Positions 25,346 through 32,418 of a stretch of 64,000 bases of DNA are shown here, piece by piece (within the stretch, counting starts at the first letter, position 1; every line of letters begins with the position of its first letter). The DNA is from an uncultured Bacteroidales bacterium. Its GTDB lineage: Bacteria; Bacteroidota; Bacteroidia; Bacteroidales; F082. The stretch covers positions 1 to 64,000 of the forward strand of contig ONJF01000021.1 in the NCBI GenBank assembly GCA_900318085.1, given 5' to 3'. Made by a program: the position numbers and the translations under genes. The notes below the pieces were generated by a model that did no database searches, was not told the DNA's origin, and saw only the letters and a list, made by a program, of their open reading frames with translations.

Positions 25346-25353
25346 TATCTTTG
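25346..25353 (+). promoter_or_regulatory. -7 box for the 103-aa coiled-coil gene
   Basis: TATCTTTG followed by CG, 53 nt ahead of the ATG at 25406, in an AT-rich intergenic stretch. It matches the Bacteroidota consensus. Confidence 0.5.
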
Positions 25354-25405
25354 CGTTCGATTTTGAAAAACGAACAAACGACATTAGAAAAAATTACAAA
25401 GGATT

Positions 25406-25717
25406 ATGTACCAAATTTTTAAAGACCAACTTGAGAAGTCAAAACTCATCATTTCTGGGGTCAAGAGGAACCAACGCCTTGGCCGCGACGCTGGCGTGGA
25501 AGAAAGCGTGTTGCAGAAACTGGAGGAAGACTGCAAGCGTTTGGAGACCCTCTCTGCTGAAATCGACAAGCTTCGCGATGAGATGCAAAAGAAAAGCGAC
25601 GAGGCTCACAAAGCCTTGAACACGCTGAAAAGCAGGACGCTCACCGTGAAGAAGGCCGTCAAAAGCAGATATGACCAAACTTGGTGGATTAAGTTTGGCA
25701 TCCCCGACAAGAGATGA
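25406..25717 (+). CDS. Small charged coiled-coil protein, function unknown
   Basis: 103-residue cytosolic protein without signal or membrane segment. Residues 30-80 are a continuous run of charged heptads (VLQKLEEDCKRLETLSAEID, then KLRDEMQKKSDEAHKAL), predicted to form a coiled coil. A basic tail with WWIKFGIPDKR follows. The first 25 residues (MYQIFKDQLEKSKLIISGVK) are amphipathic. It has its own promoter and a strong terminator, so it is a single-gene unit. I do not recognise the family and assign no function. A structural or nucleoid-type role would fit the composition but is only a guess. Confidence 0.72.
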   Translation: MYQIFKDQLEKSKLIISGVKRNQRLGRDAGVEESVLQKLEEDCKRLETLSAEIDKLRDEMQKKSDEAHKALNTLKSRTLTVKKAVKSRYDQTWWIKFGIPDKR

Positions 25718-25728
25718 GTATGGATTTG

Positions 25729-26973
25729 TTAAGAACCAAAAGAAACCGCTTCGTCAGAGGCGGTTTTTTTTGTGCGGATGATGACCTTTTTCTCCCCTCT
25801 CAAGGTAGTGGCAAACAGATAAACCTCATCGCCATCGCCGATTTTCAGTGCCTTACGCAACTCGGCCACGGTGAGAGGGAAATTACGCACCGCAATACTG
25901 GCCTTATCGACATCCACTAGCAATTCCTGCTTTATCTTTTTATGATAAGCGGCCCATCCTTCCACTTCAAAGATACGGCCAGGAAAATCGGGCACCAACT
26001 GATCAGAAGTGTACAAATTGCTGTTTTTGTGCAATTTCAAAACCGCGAAACGCTCTGTCAACAGTTTGAAACATCCGGCCTTCATCAAGGCGGGATGGGG
26101 CTCGTATAGGTATTGCAACACACTATCAGCCATCTTGCACTGGCAATTCCGCTCTTCTTCGAGAGCAAAACGCATCTCGGGCTGGTCGGTCAGCAGGTTG
26201 ACACAAACCAACTGTGGCTCCCCTTGATAGCCACGCTCCATGATGAAATCCAGCTCCTTGCACTCGTTGGCGACGGCCACCACATGCACTTCCTTCACAT
26301 GGTGAAGTTCCTCCAATGCCTGGTTGATGTCGAGCATCGGCGACAGCTTCACCATCACCGTTGTGGCGTTTTCGAGCAGCACATCCTGCAAGGCTACCAC
26401 ATCGGGTGTGCAGTCTCCAATAGAGACCGTCTTGCGCCCATGTTCATCCCTGCGGGCAGGGTCAACAAAGATGCAATCCTTTTGACCACATTCCTTCAGA
26501 TACTCTTCAGCGGTCTCGTTCCACACCTTGATATCAGCCTCAAGGACTGCAAAATTATGCCTTGCCAGATCGCAGAGTTCGGCTTGTCGCTCCACATAGT
26601 CGGCCTGTTGGAAGTTCTGTGAAAGAAAATAGGAGTCTATGCCCAGACCACCCGTCAGGTCGGCGAAAGTGTCGCCTTTCAATAAGTTGGCCTTATATCT
26701 GGCGGTCGCCTCCGACGAGCATTGCTCAATGGAGAGATGGACGGGGAAGAGCAGGTCCTCGTTCTCGGCCCATTGCGGCACTTTCTTTTGGAGCAGTTGC
26801 CGTGCGGCAATCTGTCGCAGCGCCAATGAAACGTCAGTGCCGACGGGCGCCTTTTTCAAGGCGAGCGTCGGCACGTCGGCATTCAGGTTTTCCCTGATGA
26901 ATTGTTTGGTGATCTCGTTCAAGTTCAGATCTTCTTCAGGTTCACCACCTCGAGGTCGGTGAGGAAACGCCAC
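25729..26973 (-). CDS. Class I SAM-dependent methyltransferase with THUMP-like domain
   Basis: Predicted RNA methyltransferase-like protein of 414 residues. The core shows the SAM-binding motif FADLTGGLGIDSYFLS (near residue 105), an acidic strand end (YVERQAELCDLA), and a catalytic-type motif CIFVDPARRDEHGRK (DPAR in place of DPPY). The C-terminal part, with FEVEGWAAYHKK and the ending VIIRTKK, resembles the THUMP-like domain in Bacteroidales relatives. From memory, relatives begin close to the residues NEITKQFIREN. That would favour a TTG start at 26922, just after the upstream rluB stop, over the ATG at 26973, which overlaps rluB by 49 nt. The ATG is reported here. Both genes run in the same direction. 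The RNA target is unknown. Confidence 0.82.
   Translation of the reverse strand: MAFPHRPRGGEPEEDLNLNEITKQFIRENLNADVPTLALKKAPVGTDVSLALRQIAARQLLQKKVPQWAENEDLLFPVHLSIEQCSSEATARYKANLLKGDTFADLTGGLGIDSYFLSQNFQQADYVERQAELCDLARHNFAVLEADIKVWNETAEEYLKECGQKDCIFVDPARRDEHGRKTVSIGDCTPDVVALQDVLLENATTVMVKLSPMLDINQALEELHHVKEVHVVAVANECKELDFIMERGYQGEPQLVCVNLLTDQPEMRFALEEERNCQCKMADSVLQYLYEPHPALMKAGCFKLLTERFAVLKLHKNSNLYTSDQLVPDFPGRIFEVEGWAAYHKKIKQELLVDVDKASIAVRNFPLTVAELRKALKIGDGDEVYLFATTLRGEKKVIIRTKKTASDEAVSFGS
25743..25771 (+). terminator. Intrinsic terminator, overlapping the convergent methyltransferase gene
   Basis: The AAACCGC / GCGGTTT stem (25743-25749 with 25760-25766) is followed by a T-run, 25 nt past the coiled-coil gene. 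On the other strand it encodes the last residues of the methyltransferase (TKKTASDEAVSFGS), so the hairpin doubles as coding sequence. Confidence 0.75.
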
Positions 26974-28391
26974 TCGCCGCGAGGCAGTCTGTATTTGTCG
27001 AGACCCGCGAACATCACGCGGTCGAGCTTGGTCACCTCATAGCCGAGGTGTTCGAAGATACGACGCACGATGCGGTTGCGGCCAGAGTGGAGCTCGATGC
27101 CCACGCTCTTCTTGCTGTCGTCATCCTGATCGTAGGCGATGCTGTCGGCGGCGATAGGGCCGTCGTCAAGCTCGATGCCTTCGGAGATGCGCAGCATGTC
27201 GTTCTTGGTCAAAGGCTTATCGAGGAGCACATGATAGAGCTTCGGCACTTCGCTGCTCGGGTGGGTCAACTTCTTGGCCAGGTCACCATCGTTGGTGAAC
27301 AGCAAGAGGCCTGTGGTCTGCTTGTCGAGACGGCCCACGGGGAAGATACGCTCATGGCAGGCATCTTTGACGAGTTCCATCACGGTGTCGCGTTCATACG
27401 GGTCATCGCTGGTGGTGATATAGCCTTTAGGCTTATTGAGGAGCAAATAGCGCAGTTTCTCGCGGTTGAGGGTCTGGCCGCCATACACCACTTTGTCAGT
27501 GGTCTTGACCTTATAGCCCATCGTGGTAATCACTTCGTCATTCACCGTCACGCAGCCGGCCTTGATGAGGTCGTCGGCTTCGCGGCGTGAGCAGATGCCA
27601 CAGTCGGCCAGATATTTGTTGAGGCGGATCTCACCAGTAGCTCTCGGACGATCATACAGCGGGTCTTTCTCGCGGACATAGCCCTTGCGGCCACGGCGCG
27701 GCTCTTCCTCGTCATCGAAACGGCGACGGGGACGGTCTTCGAAGCGGCGGCCACCACGAGGACGCTCATCATCAAAGCGACGACGGGGACGCTCGTCATC
27801 GTCAAAACGACGCCTCGGACGGTCTTCATCATCAAAGCGGCGACGCGGTCTGTCATCGTCGTGGAAACGGCGTTCACGCGGCTTGTCGTCATCGAAATGG
27901 CGGCGGGGTTTGTCGTCGTCATTGAATCTGCGACGCGGTCTGTCGTCGTCACGGAAACGGCGCTCTCTCGGTTTGTCATCATCAAAACGGCGGCGCGGTC
28001 TGTCTTCATCGTCAAATCTGCGACGCGGACGGTCGTCGTCGTGGAAACGGCGCTCACGCGGCTTGTCGTCGTCAAAACGACGGCGCGGACGCTCGTCATC
28101 GTCAAATCGGCGGCGGGGGCGGTCATCGCGACGGCCTTCACCGCGTTTCTCGTCATCGAAGCGGCGGCGGGGGCGGTCACCAAACTTACGTTCGCCGAAC
28201 CTACGGTCGCCACGTTCGTCATCAAATCGGCGTTCACCTCTCGGCTTCTCGCCAAATCCTCTCTCTTCGTGTCCTTCCTCGTCACCGTCACGGTGATAGA
28301 ATTTGAAGGACTTCCTCTGTTGGAACACTTCGGGTTCGTCAACAGGCTTTCTGGTGCGCGGACGCTTGCCAGATCTTTCGTTGTCAGTCAT
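26925..28391 (-). CDS. rluB: RluB/RsuA-type pseudouridine synthase with long Arg/Asp repeat extension
   Basis: Isomerises a uridine to pseudouridine, most likely in 23S rRNA. The protein has 488 residues. The C-terminal 245 residues are a standard enzyme: an S4 RNA-binding domain (IRLNKYLADCGICSRREADD) and a catalytic domain with GRLDKQTTGLLL, whose Asp is the nucleophile of the RsuA family. The N-terminal 240 residues are an extension built from many near-copies of a nonamer such as RPRRRFDDD, alternating with KPRERRFHDDD, and contain almost nothing but Arg, Asp, Phe and Pro. Arg-rich tails on RluB-type enzymes occur in Bacteroidota; the repeat number here is striking. A TACTTTTG promoter lies 53 nt upstream. 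The extension probably binds rRNA or forms a disordered region (inference). Confidence 0.92.
   Translation of the reverse strand: MTDNERSGKRPRTRKPVDEPEVFQQRKSFKFYHRDGDEEGHEERGFGEKPRGERRFDDERGDRRFGERKFGDRPRRRFDDEKRGEGRRDDRPRRRFDDDERPRRRFDDDKPRERRFHDDDRPRRRFDDEDRPRRRFDDDKPRERRFRDDDRPRRRFNDDDKPRRHFDDDKPRERRFHDDDRPRRRFDDEDRPRRRFDDDERPRRRFDDERPRGGRRFEDRPRRRFDDEEEPRRGRKGYVREKDPLYDRPRATGEIRLNKYLADCGICSRREADDLIKAGCVTVNDEVITTMGYKVKTTDKVVYGGQTLNREKLRYLLLNKPKGYITTSDDPYERDTVMELVKDACHERIFPVGRLDKQTTGLLLFTNDGDLAKKLTHPSSEVPKLYHVLLDKPLTKNDMLRISEGIELDDGPIAADSIAYDQDDDSKKSVGIELHSGRNRIVRRIFEHLGYEVTKLDRVMFAGLDKYRLPRGEWRFLTDLEVVNLKKI
27690..28240. repeat. Coding tandem repeat, Arg/Asp-rich, within rluB
   Basis: About 550 nt of imperfect 27- to 33-nt repeats encode RPRRRFDDD and KPRERRFHDDD units. 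Third-position variation between copies shows the protein pattern is conserved more than the DNA. It is read in one frame without stops. Confidence 0.85.
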
Positions 28392-28443
28392 TTATTGTAA
28401 TGTATTAAGTTGAAAATGCCATTCCTTTTGCGGAATGGGGCGG

Positions 28444-28451
28444 CAAAAGTA
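28444..28451 (-). promoter_or_regulatory. -7 box for rluB and methyltransferase genes
   Basis: Minus-strand TACTTTTG followed by CCGCCCC, 53 nt ahead of the rluB ATG. It is consistent with a two-gene transcript. Confidence 0.5.
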
Positions 28452-28625
28452 CGAATAATTTGGGAAACAGAGAGTTATTAATAATTATTCTTTGAAAAAA
28501 TACCAACTTGGAATGCTATCAGATAATTCTGGTGTTTTTTAAAACACAAATTATCAGGAATTTATCACGAATTAGTTCACAAATTGAATTTTTGACAATT
28601 TGTGGATAATTAATGGCAATTCATG

Positions 28626-28853
28626 TTATTTTGGTTTCCTTTTTTCCCGCCACTCCGAAAAGCACTTAAAGAAATCATAATCCAAAATATCGCAGATTTT
28701 CAGCAGCAAATCGGTGTAAATCCATTTGCGGTTGAGAATCTTGTAAGTGTTTTGCCGCGAGCAACCGAGCTGCTTGGCCAACCACGTAATGCTACGCCCT
28801 TGCTCGACTAGTGCTGCCTTGATGATTTTCCCTATATGCGGTTCTTCGTTCAT
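28626..28853 (-). CDS. Small helix-turn-helix (XRE-like) DNA-binding protein
   Basis: 75-residue protein with an XRE/Cro-type helix-turn-helix: SITWLAKQLGCSRQNTYKIL at residues 21-40. The C-terminal half (YTDLLLKICDILDYDFFKCF) matches the fourth and fifth helices of the fold. It is basic, has no membrane or signal segment, and ends in KRKPK. It sits downstream of the four-gene exported-protein cluster on the same strand but is separated from it by 314 nt and a terminator, so it is probably transcribed separately. It could regulate its neighbours or itself; nothing in the sequence decides this. Confidence 0.85.
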   Translation of the reverse strand: MNEEPHIGKIIKAALVEQGRSITWLAKQLGCSRQNTYKILNRKWIYTDLLLKICDILDYDFFKCFSEWREKRKPK

Positions 28854-29123
28854 CGGTTCGCCTTTGCGGGGAGCCTCGCTCGGTGGGCAAACAAAATGGG
28901 CGGAACCGTTTTGATTGCTTATCCATACATCGTGGCTCTGGTAAACCGTTGGAGTAAATAAGCACGAAACAGTTCACGCCCAACGGACATGAACCTTTCG
29001 CACCTTATTCTTTCTCCAAAATGTACCAGATTTTCGATGTAAAAGAATAAGAGCGTAAAAGCTCGGTATTATATCTTTATTTTCCTCTTTTTATCGATTC
29101 TTTTTGTGCCACAAAAATAGAAA
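28854..29123. other. Intergenic, no gene recognised
   Basis: 270 nt between the HTH gene and the terminator at 29124. Part of it (28860-28990) is GC-richer and open in one minus-strand frame, giving a Cys/Arg-rich peptide without recognisable features. The rest is AT-rich. I see no convincing promoter or RNA fold. Confidence 0.5.
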
Positions 29124-29150
29124 AAAAGGTCGACCGATGGACGACCTTTT
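29124..29150 (-). terminator. Intrinsic terminator of the exported-protein cluster
   Basis: A 9-bp stem (AAAAGGTCG at 29124-29132 with CGACCTTTT at 29142-29150) has a 9-nt loop. On the minus strand it continues into a T-run. It lies 18 nt past the stop at 29168. Confidence 0.75.
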
Positions 29151-29167
29151 CATTCTTTTCGATTAAT

Positions 29168-29545
29168 TTAATTCGAGAAACTCTCACATTTGGTGCCTGA
29201 TACTTTTTGAACCTTATACTCCTTCAAGGAATAGGTTGAATTCCCATTATACTTCTCTTGAATGGGAATCTCGATTTTACAAGTTGAACCAGGGCAACTT
29301 TTCCCTCTGCCAGTATACGTTTTTGAAAAACCACCGAGATAAGAAACTACCACTTCAACTGTAACATTAGCACAAGTTTCATTGCTATCATTTTCTAGAT
29401 TGACAACTACTTTGCTGCCATCTTGATAGTCATTTGTAACCATAACGGTCGAGCCATCGTTAGCACCGCTGATCTTGCAGGATTGTGCATTCGCAGTCAT
29501 GCCGAAGCAAATCAGCGCGAACATCATTAAAAGCACTTTTTTCAT
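29168..29545 (-). CDS. Small secreted cysteine-containing protein, unknown
   Basis: 125-residue protein with a clear signal peptide (MKKVLLMMFALICFGMTANA, cut before QSCKISG). The mature part of about 105 residues is beta-rich and has five cysteines (SCKI, ETCAN, KSCPGSTCK, TKCESF), compatible with disulphide bonds after export. The centre (VTVEVVVSYLGGFSKTYTGR) looks like paired strands of an immunoglobulin-like sandwich. It is the last gene of a four-gene cluster, 17 nt after its upstream neighbour. I do not recognise the family. The nearby thioredoxin-like protein could service its cysteines (inference). Confidence 0.72.
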   Translation of the reverse strand: MKKVLLMMFALICFGMTANAQSCKISGANDGSTVMVTNDYQDGSKVVVNLENDSNETCANVTVEVVVSYLGGFSKTYTGRGKSCPGSTCKIEIPIQEKYNGNSTYSLKEYKVQKVSGTKCESFSN

Positions 29546-29562
29546 TTTGCGTAAGATTTTGT

Positions 29563-29964
29563 TTATTGCTTTCTAAAGACAAATCCGTTCATGTAGATGC
29601 AGATTCCCTCGTTTTCGGGCCAAGCAATTGTTACAGTACCTGCGGAACGCCCATCAACATAAAAAGTGAGGTCGGCCATCTGCCCTCTTGACAAATTACC
29701 ATCAATGGAGTAAGTCCCCGTCGTCGTGGTTACATACCCGTCTGTCGGATCCACTAACTTAAAGGTACAATTTGAATTTAGTGTGATTGTACCAACAACA
29801 TGTCCGTCTTCTTCAGCGATGAAAACACCAGAGATACATCCTTCACTATCAACTGTAATTGACGAGGGATGATTGATTTCGTCATGTTGTGTAGCCATGG
29901 CAACTTTGGCGAAGCCGACTGACAACAAGACCGACAGTGCGATAAAAAACAATTTTTTCTTCAT
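29563..29964 (-). CDS. Small secreted beta-rich protein, unknown
   Basis: 133-residue protein with a signal peptide (MKKKLFFIALSVLLSVGFAK, probably cut after VAMA). The mature part has three cysteines (EGCISG, SNCTFK, GICIYM) and alternating hydrophobic residues throughout, suggesting a small beta-barrel or sandwich. The C-terminus GICIYMNGFVFRKQ is hydrophobic. It is preceded by a roughly 38-nt leader (29985-30021) that is repeated upstream of the lipoprotein gene at 30568. I recognise no family. The position between the thioredoxin-like gene and another small exported protein suggests joint function, which remains unknown. Confidence 0.7.
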   Translation of the reverse strand: MKKKLFFIALSVLLSVGFAKVAMATQHDEINHPSSITVDSEGCISGVFIAEEDGHVVGTITLNSNCTFKLVDPTDGYVTTTTGTYSIDGNLSRGQMADLTFYVDGRSAGTVTIAWPENEGICIYMNGFVFRKQ

Positions 29965-29984
29965 TTACTTTTTTTGCCAAGTTA

Positions 29985-30021
29985 TATCCCATTAGGCTCT
30001 TCGGGTTTGAATTGCGGTTAA
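29985..30021 (-). repeat. Duplicated leader sequence, copy 1
   Basis: A minus-strand stretch starting AATTAACCGCAA and ending CCTAATGGGATA lies about 25 nt upstream of the ATG at 29964. It aligns to 30822-30855 with a small gap. It may be a conserved 5' leader or regulatory element. Confidence 0.55.
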
Positions 30022-30558
30022 TTACGAAATTTCTTGATATAAGAATGTTATCATTTCATCCATCTCATTTATTCCAATGTACTGCGCAAGTGTATTTCCT
30101 TTATCATCAATGATTATAAAAGTTGGAGTTGCTACAATTGAAGGAGCTTCTACAGGGACAAATGTTTCCGACTTTAGAGACATAAGTTGAGGCAATTTAA
30201 TATTATGATTATCAACGTAAAACCTTAAATAATCCAAATCATTCATTAAAGGAAAGCAATAAATCCCAACTGCCTTTTCATTCAATTGATGCTGGAAGAA
30301 CTTTTTACAATAATTACATGTCGGCGACCAAAACACCAATAAATTTCGACTCCTATATAATAAGGTATCTGTCAGTGATATTGGTCTACCAGAACAAATG
30401 TCATAAACCGTATCAGAAATAATACTTGTTTTCAACAAATTGAATTGTTTGTGTTCTATACGATAATCCATTATCCGAGGACGAAAGATATATCCAAGAA
30501 TAAAGCCAAGTACAAAAAAAACAATAAGAATAAGCAAATTTCGAGCAACGGTTTTCAT
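30022..30558 (-). CDS. Membrane-anchored thioredoxin-like protein (CNYC)
   Basis: 178-residue protein with one N-terminal transmembrane helix (LLILIVFFVLGFILGYIF) and a periplasmic thioredoxin-like domain. The redox motif CNYC is at residues 81-84 in LLVFWSPTCNYCKKFF. A likely cis-proline follows in ATPTFIIIDDKGN, and the final helix is intact, so the protein could reduce or form disulphides. The insert between helix 1 and the cis-Pro strand is like TlpA/ResA-type proteins. It is the second gene of the exported-protein cluster, 9 nt downstream of a Cys-rich lipoprotein gene. Servicing disulphides of its three small exported neighbours is the simplest inference. GC content is low compared with flanking genes. 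Confidence 0.82.
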   Translation of the reverse strand: MKTVARNLLILIVFFVLGFILGYIFRPRIMDYRIEHKQFNLLKTSIISDTVYDICSGRPISLTDTLLYRSRNLLVFWSPTCNYCKKFFQHQLNEKAVGIYCFPLMNDLDYLRFYVDNHNIKLPQLMSLKSETFVPVEAPSIVATPTFIIIDDKGNTLAQYIGINEMDEMITFLYQEIS

Positions 30559-30567
30559 TCACGATAA

Positions 30568-30807
30568 TTATTTACAGAAACAATTTCCTGTTGACGGATA
30601 ATATTCATATGCACTTCCGCCTGCTCTTCTGCATGCTTCTTTACAAGCGGAATCACTAGAATAATTGCCTATGACAGTGTAGCCTCTGCTACCAGAATTA
30701 ACGCCTTGTGAATAACCAGTGGCAAATGATGCAACTTCAGCACAAGATGTAAGAAATGCAACTACAAGAATTGCTGCCATAATAAGTAGTGTTTTCTTCA
30801 TTTTCAT
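30568..30807 (-). CDS. Small cysteine-rich lipoprotein
   Basis: 79-residue protein with a lipoprotein signal: MKMKKTLLIMAAILVVAFLT followed by the lipobox cysteine at residue 22 (LTSC). The mature part is about 58 residues. It has a Gly/Ser-rich linker and then SACKEACRRAGGSAYEYYP...GNCFCK, a C-x3-C ... C-x-C spacing. An ATG six nt further in and one nine codons upstream (30834) are alternatives; 30807 follows a GGGG purine run. The first gene of the cluster, it is preceded by a leader repeated at 29985 and a promoter at 30863. Function unknown. The cysteine spacing resembles disulphide-stabilised mini-proteins, but similarity at this length proves nothing. Confidence 0.7.
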   Translation of the reverse strand: MKMKKTLLIMAAILVVAFLTSCAEVASFATGYSQGVNSGSRGYTVIGNYSSDSACKEACRRAGGSAYEYYPSTGNCFCK

Positions 30808-30821
30808 ATCACCCCGTTCTA

Positions 30822-30855
30822 TCCCATCGGGCACATCGGTTTTAAGGTTAATTTT
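30822..30855 (-). repeat. Duplicated leader sequence, copy 2
   Basis: Minus-strand AATTAACCTTAAAACCGATG continuing to CCCGATGGGATAG, upstream of the lipoprotein gene. It is similar to 29985-30021 upstream of the 133-residue secreted protein. Confidence 0.55.
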
Positions 30856-30862
30856 TACCTCG

Positions 30863-30870
30863 CAAAGGTA
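30863..30870 (-). promoter_or_regulatory. -7 box for the exported-protein cluster
   Basis: Minus-strand TACCTTTG followed by CGAGG, 55 nt ahead of the lipoprotein ATG. Confidence 0.5.
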
Positions 30871-30972
30871 AACACAACCTTTTTATAACACTCATTTTCA
30901 GCGTCAACTAGTTGGCGTGAAAAGTAATCCTGTTTTGTTGTCGGAAATGTAAACGAATAGTTTACAATTTAG

Positions 30973-31054
30973 AAAAAGCGTATGTTTTTTATCGCAGATT
31001 TATTGGAAAAGCGTATGTTTTTTACCTCAAATTTATTGGAAAAACGTATTTTTG
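30973..31054 (+). repeat. Three direct repeats, 33-nt period, upstream of the ATPase gene
   Basis: Units begin at about 30973, 31006 and 31039. The first two share GAAAAAGCGTATGTTTTTTA-like sequence and ATTTATTGG; the third is truncated into the promoter (AAAACGTATTTTTGC). The exact 33-nt spacing, about three helical turns, suggests operator or promoter duplication. Confidence 0.75.
31047..31054 (+). promoter_or_regulatory. -7 box for the AAA/DUF4143 gene
   Basis: TATTTTTG followed by CAGCG, 20 nt ahead of the ATG at 31075. It is formed by the third copy of the 33-nt repeat. Confidence 0.5.
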
Positions 31055-31074
31055 CAGCGTAAAAACTTCATAAC

Positions 31075-32418
31075 ATGCTGAAAAGAAAGATACAAGCCTA
31101 CATTGAGCAATATCTGAAAAGCAACTCGAACAAGATGCTCGTTATTGACGGGGCAAGGCAGATAGGAAAATCATTTATCATCCGGAAAGTGGGCAGCCTT
31201 CTGTTCCCCAACTTCATCGAAGTGAACTTTGCTAAGGACAAGAACGGCCCGAAAGTGTTCGCCGAAGCCAACTCCATCGAGAAATTCTATTTCCAACTCA
31301 GCACCATCGCTGGTGAAAAAATGCACGAGAAAGCCAACACCTTGGTATTTTTGGATGAAATACAAGCCTATCCACACATGCTCACCATGGTGAAATTCCT
31401 CAAAGAAGACGACCGCTTCACCTACATTGCCAGCGGTTCACAGTTGGGAATCACCCTGCGGCAAACAGTTTCCATTCCCGTCGGAAGTCTGGAAATCAAG
31501 CACATGTACCAACTTGATTTTGAGGAATTTTTGTGGGCAAATGGTTTCGGGGGAACTGCTATAGACGATTTGAGAAGAAGATTTGAAGCCAAAGAATCGT
31601 TGGACGAAAACCTTCATACAAGGATGCTCGACCTGTTTAAACGCTATTTATTAATTGGTGGAATGCCTGACGCAGTTAATGAGTATCTCAATTCAAGGAA
31701 CATCGTGGCTGTCAGGAAGATACAAGACGACATCCGACATCTTTATGCGCTCGATGCTTCGCAATACGACGAAGAACACAAACTGAAAATCATGAACGTT
31801 TATAATATGATTCCTTCCAACATGGAAAACAAGAAAAAACGCCTCGTTTATAAGGCAATAGAAGGCAACGACAAGCGTTGGAAAGACTTTGCTGACGAGA
31901 TTGAGTATTTGGTCAGTTCGGGCATCACACTGGATGTGAAAGCTATTTCTTCACCGACATTTCCATTGGTTGAATCGGCGAGCAAGAACCTTATCAAACT
32001 GTATCTCAACGATGTAGGACTGCTAACCGATGTACTTTACCAATATAATGTGTCGGCAATTTTGAATGACGAACGAAGCGTGAATTTGGGAAGTGTGTAC
32101 GAAAGCGTGGTTGCTGCTGAACTTAAGGCGCATGGGCACGAGTTGTTTTATTACGACAACAAGGCTAAAGGCGAGGTTGATTATATCGTTGACGACTACG
32201 AAAGCCTTTCTGTGCTGCCCATCGAGGTGAAGTCAGGCAAGAACTATCAAATTCATCGTGCGTTGAATGCTTTTGCGGCCAATGAAGATTATAATATCAA
32301 ACGAGGAATCGTCTTGTCAAACGAAAGGGAAGTCCTTTCAAAAGGTATAATCAATTATTTTCCAATTTATTATGTAATGTTTTTGGAATATCGCATACCC
32401 AAAAAGATTGTCCTATAA
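31075..32418 (+). CDS. AAA-family ATPase with C-terminal DUF4143
   Basis: 447-residue cytosolic protein. An AAA_14-type ATPase domain carries Walker A GARQIGKS (near residue 26) and Walker B NTLVFLDEIQ (near 90). An arginine-type sensor region follows (TYIASGSQLGITLRQ). The DUF4143 domain in the C-terminal half ends with a nuclease-like fold motif: KGEVDYIV, then PIEVKSGKNYQ, the D...ExK arrangement of restriction-type folds. Such proteins are abundant and strain-variable in Bacteroidota, and their role is not firmly known. It has its own promoter within a triple 33-nt repeat. The stop overlaps the convergent GSCFA gene by 6 nt. Base composition is AT-rich, in line with an accessory patch. 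Confidence 0.9.
   Translation: MLKRKIQAYIEQYLKSNSNKMLVIDGARQIGKSFIIRKVGSLLFPNFIEVNFAKDKNGPKVFAEANSIEKFYFQLSTIAGEKMHEKANTLVFLDEIQAYPHMLTMVKFLKEDDRFTYIASGSQLGITLRQTVSIPVGSLEIKHMYQLDFEEFLWANGFGGTAIDDLRRRFEAKESLDENLHTRMLDLFKRYLLIGGMPDAVNEYLNSRNIVAVRKIQDDIRHLYALDASQYDEEHKLKIMNVYNMIPSNMENKKKRLVYKAIEGNDKRWKDFADEIEYLVSSGITLDVKAISSPTFPLVESASKNLIKLYLNDVGLLTDVLYQYNVSAILNDERSVNLGSVYESVVAAELKAHGHELFYYDNKAKGEVDYIVDDYESLSVLPIEVKSGKNYQIHRALNAFAANEDYNIKRGIVLSNEREVLSKGIINYFPIYYVMFLEYRIPKKIVL

Noticed and set aside
27690-28240. CRISPR-like array from the periodic sequence
   Set aside because: Repeats are imperfect, contiguous and coding, with no spacers of uniform length and no cas genes nearby.
27685-28296. 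Ser/Arg-rich 203-codon frame opposite the rluB repeats
   Set aside because: It is simply the complement of the Arg/Asp repeats; no start context or conserved feature.
30973-31054. Small CRISPR array at the 33-nt repeats
   Set aside because: The repeats cover the whole period with no unique spacer between units, and there are only three.
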